Position numbers and translations under genes: made by a program. Below the pieces are notes generated by a model. It worked only from the letters and a program-made list of their open reading frames with translations. It had not been told where the DNA came from and ran no database searches. Of a DNA stretch of 5,881 nt, positions 1-5,210 are shown in pieces. Numbering within the stretch: position 1 is the stretch's first letter; the number at the start of each line of letters is the position of its first letter. The stretch is from Bifidobacteriaceae bacterium (GTDB lineage: Bacteria > Actinomycetota > Actinomycetes > Actinomycetales > WQXJ01), in NCBI GenBank assembly GCA_031258055.1, contig JAIRNM010000100.1:1-5881 (forward strand). Reading direction: 5' to 3'.

Positions 1-147
1 CCGCCTGCCTCTGCTGCCTCTGCTGGGTCTCCTTCGTCTCCTTCGTCTCCTTCGTCTCCTTCGTCTCCTTCGTCTCCTTCGTCTCCGTCGCCTCCGGCGG
101 CGCCTTCGGCTGGCACGAGTGGAACTGATGGTGCCTCCGATGGCTGA
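1..147 (+). CDS. ftsH: C-terminal tail of the upstream protein, probably FtsH (5' end outside window)
   Basis: An open frame runs from base 1 (frame 1) to a TGA at 145-147 and encodes about 48 residues with no internal stop. It is almost purely Pro, Ser, Ala and Gly, with seven consecutive Ser-Pro-Ser triplets, then an Ala/Gly/Thr/Asp-rich end. No catalytic domain is inside the window, so the identity rests on context. In actinobacteria the gene directly upstream of folE-folP-folB-folK is usually ftsH, the membrane-anchored AAA+ zinc metalloprotease, and its C-terminal tail after the protease domain is variable and often low-complexity. The frame overlaps the folE start by 8 bases if folE begins at 140, as expected for coupled genes in one operon. 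That an extended, charge-poor tail is translated is inferred. A different upstream protein with a Ser/Pro tail is possible. Confidence 0.6.
   Translation, partial: PPASAASAGSPSSPSSPSSPSSPSSPSSPSPPAAPSAGTSGTDGASDG
28..90 (+). repeat. 9-bp tandem repeat, six perfect units plus one variant
   Basis: The unit tctccttcg occurs six times without change (28-81), followed by a seventh copy with one substitution (tctccgtcg, 82-90). The period is three codons, so each unit adds Ser-Pro-Ser to the upstream protein without disturbing the frame. The perfect identity of six units, including synonymous positions, indicates recent slippage or unequal exchange and a probable length-variable locus. The transcript here is pyrimidine-rich and G-poor. 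Confidence 0.95.
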
Positions 148-760
148 TACGGCCCCGCGGGTAGCGCCAGCAGCGGCGGTTGACGACCCCTTGGCCGCCG
201 GTTTTGACCAGGCCCGAATCGAAGCGGCAGTGCGGGAGTTCCTTTACGGCATCGGCGAAGATCCGGACCGTCCCGGCCTGGCCGAAACGCCAGCGCGGGT
301 AGCGAGGGCCGCTAGTGAGGTGTTCGCTGGGCTGCACTGCGATCCGCGCGAAGCCTTGGCCGCTCGTTTCGACTTGGGACACCAAGAACTGGTGCTGGTC
401 AAGGACATCGCCGTCTACTCAATGTGTGAACACCACCTGATGCCTTTCCACGGCCTGGCCCACTTGGGCTATATACCGGCCGCTGACGGCACCATCACCG
501 GTCTGTCGAAACTGGCCCGGCTAGTCCAGGCTTATGCCCGGCGCCCTCAGGTCCAAGAACGCCTGACCAGCGAGATCGCCGATGCCCTGATGGAGTCGCT
601 GGAGGCGCGCGGGGTGATCGTGGTGGTGGAAGCGGAACACCTTTGCATGACCATGCGGGGCGTCAAGGCGGCCGGTTCTAAGACCGTGACCTCGGCTGTG
701 CGCGGGGTCTTGCGATCCGGGCCGACCCGGGCGGAAGCGATGGCCCTGATCGCCCACTGA
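140..760 (+). CDS. folE: GTP cyclohydrolase I (FolE)
   Basis: FolE opens GTP and forms 7,8-dihydroneopterin triphosphate plus formate, the first committed step of tetrahydrofolate synthesis, as a cytosolic zinc enzyme (homodecamer in E. coli). From the ATG at 140 the product has 206 residues, normal for the family. The zinc ligand pair is visible as CEHH at residues 96-99 (Cys96, His99), and the third ligand Cys169 lies in [16 protein letters not shown], the GLSKLARLV segment and the terminal [12 protein letters not shown] are also typical. The N-terminal [18 protein letters not shown] is the usual opening helix region. Start choice is uncertain: GTG 119, ATG 128 (weak GAGTGGA just upstream) and ATG 140 are in frame. 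140 gives the most typical N-terminus and an 8-base overlap with the upstream stop. The TGA at 758-760 is followed at once by folP sequence, so translational coupling is likely. All key residues are present, so it should be active. Confidence 0.96.
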   Translation: MADTAPRVAPAAAVDDPLAAGFDQARIEAAVREFLYGIGEDPDRPGLAETPARVARAASEVFAGLHCDPREALAARFDLGHQELVLVKDIAVYSMCEHHLMPFHGLAHLGYIPAADGTITGLSKLARLVQAYARRPQVQERLTSEIADALMESLEARGVIVVVEAEHLCMTMRGVKAAGSKTVTSAVRGVLRSGPTRAEAMALIAH

Positions 761-784
761 TGGCGGCTAAGAAAGTTGGCGCGG

Positions 785-1825
785 ATGAGCAAGAGTCGAA
801 CGGCGGTGCCTAATGGCGGCGGGCCGCCACCGCTCACTTCCGGTGTTGATGCCGCACCCAGCGAAGACCGGGCGGGAGAGGGGAGACTCCCGCTCGCGGG
901 GCACGCTTCACCTGGTGCCATCGGGCGTTCGATGCCGCTCCGGCCAGCGCCTCTGCCAGAGAGCTTGGCGGTACTGGAGCGGACAGCGGTAATGGGCATC
1001 TGCAACCTGACACCGGACTCGTTCTCGGACGGCGGGCGCTACGTTGAACTGGCGGCGGCGCTAAGGCACTGTGAGGCGATGGTCGCCGCGGGCGCCGATC
1101 TAATCGACGTGGGAGGCGAATCGACCCGTCCGGGCGCCGGTCGGGTTCCAGCCGAGGAAGAGCGCCGGAGAGTGATTCCACTCATCCGGGAATTGGCCGG
1201 TCGCGGCTTGGCGGTGTCGGTGGACACCATGCGGGCGTCGGTCGCGACCGACGCGATTGAGGCGGGCGCCTGCTTGGTCAACGATGTCTCTGGTGGGCGG
1301 GCTGACCCAGCCATGTTCGCGGTATTGGCCGCGGCTCGCCTGCCAGTTGTGTTGATGCATTGGCGGGGCCATGGAGACCGTATGGACAGGCGCGACGTCT
1401 ACACCGATGTGGTCAATCAAGTGGCAGCGGAACTAGCGGCCAGAGTCGCAAAAGCAATCGCGGCGGGAGTGGACAAGCGATCGATCATACTAGATCCTGG
1501 CTTGGGTTTCGCTAAAGTTGGTGCTTCAAATTGGCCGCTGTTGGCGCGCCTCGATGAGCTCACCGCGCTGGGTTTCCCTTTGTTAGTGGGTGCTTCGAGG
1601 AAACGATTCTTGGCGCCGGTCCAGGGTCTGGAACCGGCCCTGGAAAAACGGGGCGCGGCTGGACGTGATGATGCGACGGCGGCGGTCACAGCCTTGGTGG
1701 CGCGGGCTGGAGTTTGGTGTGTGAGGGTCCATGCTGTCGCCGCGAACGCGGCCGCCGTTCGGGTGGCTCAGGCCGTCCGCTGGGCGGCGGGGAGCCACCG
1801 GGCTGACCTAAATGGGCGGACCTAA
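785..1825 (+). CDS. folP: Dihydropteroate synthase (FolP), with long N-terminal extension
   Basis: FolP condenses 6-hydroxymethyl-dihydropterin pyrophosphate with p-aminobenzoate to give dihydropteroate; it is the sulfonamide target. Numbered from ATG 785 (346 residues), the TIM-barrel signatures come in order: MGICNLTPDSFSDGG at 70-84, DVGGESTRPGA from 108, SVDTMR with Asp147, NDVSGG from 166, LMHWRG, DPGLGFAK from 237, GASRKRF from 269 and RVHAV from 314. The usual ending of the last motif is RVHDV, so Asp is replaced by Ala. The first 50 or so residues before the barrel are low-complexity and unlike the family. ATG 932 would give a more typical 297-residue protein (MPLRPAPLPESLAVL...) but has no good ribosome-binding site. 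TTG 776, GTG 806 and TTG 965 are further in-frame choices. The TAA at 1823-1825 lies inside a 14-bp tandem duplication that appears to have shortened the C-terminus. The function is secure; the start is not. Confidence 0.95.
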   Translation: MSKSRTAVPNGGGPPPLTSGVDAAPSEDRAGEGRLPLAGHASPGAIGRSMPLRPAPLPESLAVLERTAVMGICNLTPDSFSDGGRYVELAAALRHCEAMVAAGADLIDVGGESTRPGAGRVPAEEERRRVIPLIRELAGRGLAVSVDTMRASVATDAIEAGACLVNDVSGGRADPAMFAVLAAARLPVVLMHWRGHGDRMDRRDVYTDVVNQVAAELAARVAKAIAAGVDKRSIILDPGLGFAKVGASNWPLLARLDELTALGFPLLVGASRKRFLAPVQGLEPALEKRGAAGRDDATAAVTALVARAGVWCVRVHAVAANAAAVRVAQAVRWAAGSHRADLNGRT

Positions 1826-1834
1826 ATGGGCGGA
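1805..1834 (+). repeat. 14-bp tandem duplication containing the folP stop codon
   Basis: The unit cctaaatgggcgga is present twice, perfectly and back to back (1807-1820 and 1821-1834), and the period-14 match extends two bases left to 1805. Because 14 is not a multiple of three, the second copy is read in a different phase from the first. In the folP frame the first copy reads Leu-Asn-Gly-Arg, and the second immediately supplies TAA. The duplication therefore defines the present folP stop and widens the gap to folB. Confidence 0.97.
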
Positions 1835-1868
1835 CGGAATCGGCCGGGCTTTCGCTGAGAGATGAAAC

Positions 1869-1875
1869 GGGAGGA
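1869..1875 (+). promoter_or_regulatory. Shine-Dalgarno for folB-folK
   Basis: GGGAGGA ends 10 bases before ATG 1886 and is the clearest ribosome-binding site in the window. It supports 1886 as the folB-folK start over the in-frame ATG at 1862, which would place this sequence inside the coding region and has only a weak purine run upstream. Confidence 0.7.
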
Positions 1876-1885
1876 TGATGGCCTA

Positions 1886-3685
1886 ATGGAATGGCAGGCG
1901 GCGAACGTGGACGAGGCACTCGATGTCATTGAACTGCGCGGCATAACAGCATTCGGCTACCACGGGGTAATGCCGGAGGAACGCCGGAACGGGCAAACCT
2001 TTCGGGCTGATGTGCGCCTGCACTTTGATGCCCGTCCCGCCGCTGAGTCGGACGACCTCAGCCTGACTGTCGATTACAGCAAGACGGCCAAACGGGTGGC
2101 TGAGATCCTGGCGGGTCCACCCCAGAACTTGGTGGAGACAGTCGCCACTATGATCGCTGACGCGGTCCTAGAAAACAGCCGGGTTGAACTGGCCGAGGTC
2201 ACCGTCCACAAACCCGGAGCGGCGCTCGGTGTGGCTCACAGCGGCGTGGCCGTTCACTTGCGGCGCGCGCGCCGCCGGTCAGGGTCGGCTACCTTCGTCG
2301 CACCCGATTCGGCCCTGTTCGAAGCCGTCAGCGCCGCCGAGCGGCGCGCTGGCTTGGTCGGCCCCCCGCTTGAAGATGACGACGCGAGCGGCAACGGGAA
2401 CCAGCCTTTGGCTCCCCAGTTCTCACCTGCGGCTGTCAATCAGGCTGGTGCTAAACCGACCTCCGAACCGCGCCCGCAGCGGCGACCGGCCGTTCCGCTT
2501 CGCCCGTCTGGTCAGACGCGGATTTGGCCCGGGGCCCGGGCGCGCGAGATGGCAGCGGTATCAAGCCGTGGAGCCGAGCCCTTTCCAGCGCCTGGGCCGC
2601 TGGCCGCGTCGGCGCCGAGTGCTCACGGCGTGCTTGGTGCCGGGTCCGTGCCGGACGCTAGGCGCCCTCGGCTCAGCTCGCTGAATTCGCCAGTCTCCTC
2701 GGTCGATCAAGCGCCAGCTGAACCGGTCGATGCCATCATCGCCTTGGGTGCTAATCTGGGCGAGGCGCTTGCCACTTTACGGTCAGCCCTTCAGGACTTG
2801 CGAGACGAACCCGGTGTGGAAGTGGTGGCAGTTTCGCCGTTGGCCCGCACGGCGCCGATCGGGCACCAAGACCAGCCTGACTTTTTTAACGCTGTCGCTC
2901 ACATCCGGACCACTTTGTCGCCGCGGGCGCTGCTCGCCACACTGCAGGGGATCGAAGACAAACATGGCCGCCAGCGCCTCGTGCGCTGGGCCCCGCGGAC
3001 CCTGGATCTGGACCTGATCGCCTACGACACTCTCCTGGCGGACGAGGAAGGACTGGTGCTGCCCCATCCGCGCGCTCACGAGCGATCGTTTGTACTGGTG
3101 CCGTGGTCGCTGATGGCACCCGGCGCCTTCCTGCCGGGGTTGGGCGGCGGACCGGTGGCGGAGCTAGCCGAATCAGCTCCGGACAAGGGGTGCATCCGTT
3201 GGTTGGCGCCGAACTGGGACCGCCCCGGCCCCGATGTCGCTTCGCCACGGCAGGCACCGCCACAAGCGCCGGTCGGGGCGCCCAGCGGGAAACCGGTTGA
3301 GGCGCGGCCGCAGGTTCCCCTCGCGGCTGGCCGGACGGCATCGGCCCCTTCCGAATACGTGGCCAACGGCCCTGGCGTGCCGGGCTTTTTCGCCGAAGCG
3401 CGGCGTGGCCGAGTCGCTTTCCGCGGCCTCGGTCAGAGCGAGGCTAACCTTGAGCCGCCGCTCAAAGCCGTGCCGTACCAGTCGTTGCCGCCGCGGGCTC
3501 CTGGCGTCGAAGACTTCAAGCCGCGCCTCGAGCGAGTTGAACCGCCGGGGGCTATGCCGTCGCGTCAAGCCGCCGATAGCAATTCCGGTCTGGCGTCAGG
3601 TCAGCAAGAGGCCTTGGTTCCACCTGAGGGTGAGGCGCCGCTGCCAGCGCCGAACTGGATAGCGCCAGCTATGGCGAGGGCATGA
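1886..3685 (+). CDS. folBK: Bifunctional dihydroneopterin aldolase / HPPK (FolB-FolK fusion)
   Basis: One 599-residue frame carries two consecutive folate enzymes. Residues 10-130 are FolB (DHNA), which cleaves dihydroneopterin to 6-hydroxymethyl-dihydropterin and glycolaldehyde. GYHGVMPEE at 24-32 includes the catalytic Glu (E32, aligning with Glu22 of S. aureus DHNA), and the conserved Lys109 lies in VTVHKPGA. Residues 281-444 are FolK (HPPK), which transfers pyrophosphate from ATP. They contain IIALGANLGE, PDFFNAV, RWAPRTLDLDL with the Mg-binding Asp374 and Asp376, and PHPRAHERSFVLVP from 393. The usual WGPRTLDLD has Gly replaced by Ala. About 145 Pro/Ala/Arg-rich residues (133-279) join the domains, and a similar disordered tail (445-599) follows HPPK, so the protein is roughly twice the summed size of its enzymes. 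Fused FolBK is known in some actinobacteria. The start at 1886 is chosen by its Shine-Dalgarno. The stop overlaps the next gene as ATGA. Confidence 0.95.
   Translation: MEWQAANVDEALDVIELRGITAFGYHGVMPEERRNGQTFRADVRLHFDARPAAESDDLSLTVDYSKTAKRVAEILAGPPQNLVETVATMIADAVLENSRVELAEVTVHKPGAALGVAHSGVAVHLRRARRRSGSATFVAPDSALFEAVSAAERRAGLVGPPLEDDDASGNGNQPLAPQFSPAAVNQAGAKPTSEPRPQRRPAVPLRPSGQTRIWPGARAREMAAVSSRGAEPFPAPGPLAASAPSAHGVLGAGSVPDARRPRLSSLNSPVSSVDQAPAEPVDAIIALGANLGEALATLRSALQDLRDEPGVEVVAVSPLARTAPIGHQDQPDFFNAVAHIRTTLSPRALLATLQGIEDKHGRQRLVRWAPRTLDLDLIAYDTLLADEEGLVLPHPRAHERSFVLVPWSLMAPGAFLPGLGGGPVAELAESAPDKGCIRWLAPNWDRPGPDVASPRQAPPQAPVGAPSGKPVEARPQVPLAAGRTASAPSEYVANGPGVPGFFAEARRGRVAFRGLGQSEANLEPPLKAVPYQSLPPRAPGVEDFKPRLERVEPPGAMPSRQAADSNSGLASGQQEALVPPEGEAPLPAPNWIAPAMARA
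3206..3658 (+). repeat. 12-bp direct-repeat pair bracketing the FolK C-terminal tail
   Basis: The identical 12-mer gcgccgaactgg occurs at 3206-3217 and 3647-3658, both in the folBK frame and both encoding Ala-Pro-Asn-Trp. The copies are offset by 441 bp, exactly 147 codons. The first lies where a normal HPPK domain ends (CIRWLAPNW); the second lies eight residues before the stop. Only the two 12-bp ends are repeats; the sequence between them is low-complexity tail. The identity is visible directly; the idea that it marks an insertion or expansion is inference. Confidence 0.85.
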
Positions 3686-4155
3686 ACCTAACCCGGATCA
3701 GGACTCTGCTGGCGTTGGCGATCACGGCCACGGCCGTTAGCGCCGCTGTCGTGGATTTGGCGACCGGTCGGCTGTGGACCGCCGTCCACGTGCCCTGGAC
3801 GGTTCCGGGGGCCCTGGCGATAGTCGCTGCGGCCATATTGATGGCGGCCTGGCCGGTCCGCCAATACGTCAAAGGGAAGCGCCGCCGGGTCGATCCGATC
3901 CGCGCCGCCACCACGCTGGTATTCGCTAAGGCTTGTGCTTTAAGCGGTGCCGTGTTGGCCGGAGTGTATTTGGGGATCGCCTTGGTCAGCGCCACAGTGC
4001 TGCATTCGCCGCTGGCTTGGACGCGTTTGTGGCAGGCGCTGGCCGCATTCGCGGCGGCGGCAATCCTGGCCGTGGCTGGGCGGGCGGCGGAATGGTTTTG
4101 CCGCCTGCCGCCGGAAGACTCCGGGCCCGAGGATTCGGCCGTCCAACCGGCCTGA
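3682..4155 (+). CDS. DUF3180 family four-helix membrane protein
   Basis: This 157-residue protein has four predicted transmembrane helices at about 8-27, 41-59, 82-106 and 117-134. A strongly basic loop (QYVKGKRRRVDPIR, 61-74) lies between helices 2 and 3, which by the positive-inside rule puts that loop and both ends in the cytoplasm. The segment around helix 3 (TTLVFAKACALSGAVLAGVYLG) and the position immediately after folK identify the actinobacterial DUF3180 family, whose M. tuberculosis counterpart I take to be Rv3605c. The C-terminus is a short acidic tail (LPPEDSGPEDSAVQPA). Its ATG shares bases with the folBK stop (ATGA at 3682-3685), so translation is probably coupled. The family has no established function. 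Persistent linkage to folate genes may reflect operon history or a role linking FtsH or folate metabolism to the membrane; I cannot choose. Confidence 0.88.
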   Translation: MNLTRIRTLLALAITATAVSAAVVDLATGRLWTAVHVPWTVPGALAIVAAAILMAAWPVRQYVKGKRRRVDPIRAATTLVFAKACALSGAVLAGVYLGIALVSATVLHSPLAWTRLWQALAAFAAAAILAVAGRAAEWFCRLPPEDSGPEDSAVQPA

Positions 4156-4202
4156 GGACTCCGCGCCGCCGGTGCCGTTGGCCTTCTGAGAGACTGGTTG
4201 GT

Positions 4203-5210
4203 ATGGACTTGTTAGCGGCTGGCGTCATTGGGCTGGGCCGGGTTGGGACCGCCCTGGTCGGCGCCTTGGCGGCGGTTGACCACCCGATCGCCGCGGTGAC
4301 GGCCCGTTCGCGCGCGAGCCGCGAAGTCGCGGCGCTGAGGTTGCCCCGTGTGCCGGTGGTTTCGGCGGCAGAAGTGGCCCGGCGCGCGGGGTTGGTCTTC
4401 TTGACCGTGCCCGATGCCGTTATCCCCAAGCTCGCCGCCGAACTAGCTGATCACTGGCGCCCCGGCCAGATCGTGGTGCACACCGCGGGCGCTTTGGGCT
4501 TAGATGTGCTGGAACCGGCCAGCCGGGCCGGAGCGATCACTTTGGCGATTCACCCGGTGATGACCTTCAACGGTAGCTCGAATGATGTCGCCGCTATGTG
4601 CGGCGTCCCCTTCGCCGTCGAGGCCGGGCCGGGCCTGCTGCCCTTGGCCGAAGCTTTGGCGATCGAATTGGGCGGCTCCCCGTTCCCGTTACCGCCCGGC
4701 TCGCGGGCGCTCTACCACGCTGCCCTGGCCCATGCCTCCAATCATCTGGTGACGTTGATTGCTCAGGCCACGGAGTTGCTGGAGTCAATCGGCTTGGCCA
4801 ACCCGGGCGAATTGATCAGGCCGCTGGCCCAGGCGAGCCTGGCTGGCGCCCTTGACATTGGCATTGAGGCATTAACTGGGCCAGCTTCGCGCGGGGACGT
4901 GTCCACCCTGGCAGCCCATGTGGCTGCCCTGCAGGCCGATGGAAACGGTGCCACTAATCGCTTGGCTGACCCCGATGCACAGAAAATGGTCGATAGCTAT
5001 CTGACGATGGCGCGGGCTACTGTCCGAGCTGCCAGTGTGGCTGGCCGGATCAGTCCAGACCAAGCAGACCAGGCCCTGGCCGTTCTGGGAGCCGATCAAG
5101 CCGTTGGCGCCCTGGGTACCGATCAAGTCGACGGAGCCGATCAAGCCGTTGACGCCGATCAAGCCGGTGGCGCCCTGGGAGCCGATCAAGCCGACGGAGC
5201 GGCGGAATGA
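4203..5210 (+). CDS. Rossmann-like / DUF2520 protein, candidate ketopantoate reductase
   Basis: This 335-residue protein opens with a dinucleotide-binding fold: GVIGLGRVGTAL with Gly10, Gly12 and Gly15, followed after strand 2 by TARSRASR, whose Arg residues suggest NADP(H) rather than NAD(H). VFLTVPDAVI, HTAGALG and the IHPVMTF segment complete the Rossmann part. The second half (about 155-280) is helical with the DUF2520 signature ALYHAALAHASNHLVTL. The fold belongs to the ProC/6-phosphogluconate dehydrogenase-type reductases. It sits just upstream of panC and overlaps it by ATGA, as I recall for Rv3603c. From memory, the PanG ketopantoate reductases of Francisella and Enterococcus have this domain pair, so a role in pantoate formation is plausible but unproven. 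ATG 4203 is chosen because the GxGxxG follows at once; the frame is open further upstream but only as an overlap with the DUF3180 gene. Residues after about 295 are a repetitive Asp-Gln-Ala tail. Confidence 0.9.
   Translation: MDLLAAGVIGLGRVGTALVGALAAVDHPIAAVTARSRASREVAALRLPRVPVVSAAEVARRAGLVFLTVPDAVIPKLAAELADHWRPGQIVVHTAGALGLDVLEPASRAGAITLAIHPVMTFNGSSNDVAAMCGVPFAVEAGPGLLPLAEALAIELGGSPFPLPPGSRALYHAALAHASNHLVTLIAQATELLESIGLANPGELIRPLAQASLAGALDIGIEALTGPASRGDVSTLAAHVAALQADGNGATNRLADPDAQKMVDSYLTMARATVRAASVAGRISPDQADQALAVLGADQAVGALGTDQVDGADQAVDADQAGGALGADQADGAAE
5094..5200 (+). repeat. Imperfect tandem repeats encoding the DUF2520 tail
   Basis: The 7-mer gatcaag occurs at 5094, 5121, 5139, 5157 and 5184, with spacings of 27, 18, 18 and 27 bp, all multiples of three. 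At larger scale 5094-5137 and 5157-5200 are two copies of a 44-bp block with four mismatches, a 63-bp period. In the DUF2520 frame each unit reads Asp-Gln-Ala/Val within Ala/Gly/Asp-rich sequence. The repeat ends just before the stop and the panC start, so any expansion lengthens the tail without touching panC. Confidence 0.93.

Noticed and set aside
28..90. CRISPR-like array
   Set aside because: Units are 9 bp, directly contiguous and without spacers, and they keep a coding frame. This is a tandem coding repeat, not a CRISPR array.
813..992. 59-codon + frame starting at the ATG that overlaps the mini-ORF TAA
   Set aside because: It has an Arg/Ser-rich shadow composition and runs into the well-supported start of the FolP barrel in another frame.
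1826..1885. Promoter or terminator between folP and folB
   Set aside because: I see no -35/-10 pair and no stem followed by a U run. The region is explained by the 14-bp duplication and the folB ribosome-binding site.
2184..2684. 166-codon + strand ORF inside folBK in another frame
   Set aside because: It overlaps the linker region of folBK and is Arg/Pro/Trp-rich, as expected from a shifted frame of GC-rich DNA. It has no recognisable motif and no ribosome-binding site.
3173..3568. 131-codon minus-strand ORF opposite the FolK tail
   Set aside because: It is antisense shadow coding: Arg-rich composition, no domain, no initiation signal. Long antisense frames are common in high-GC coding DNA.
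3933..4202. N-terminal extension of the DUF2520 frame back to 3933
   Set aside because: It would overlap the DUF3180 gene by more than 200 bases and yields a Gly/Arg-rich peptide before the GxGxxG fold. ATG 4203 places the fold at the N-terminus as in homologues.
5094..5200. Collagen-like or adhesin-like small protein in an alternative frame of the repeat
   Set aside because: The repeats look patterned in every frame because the DNA itself is repetitive. Only the DUF2520 frame is attached to a recognisable domain and ends exactly at the panC overlap.
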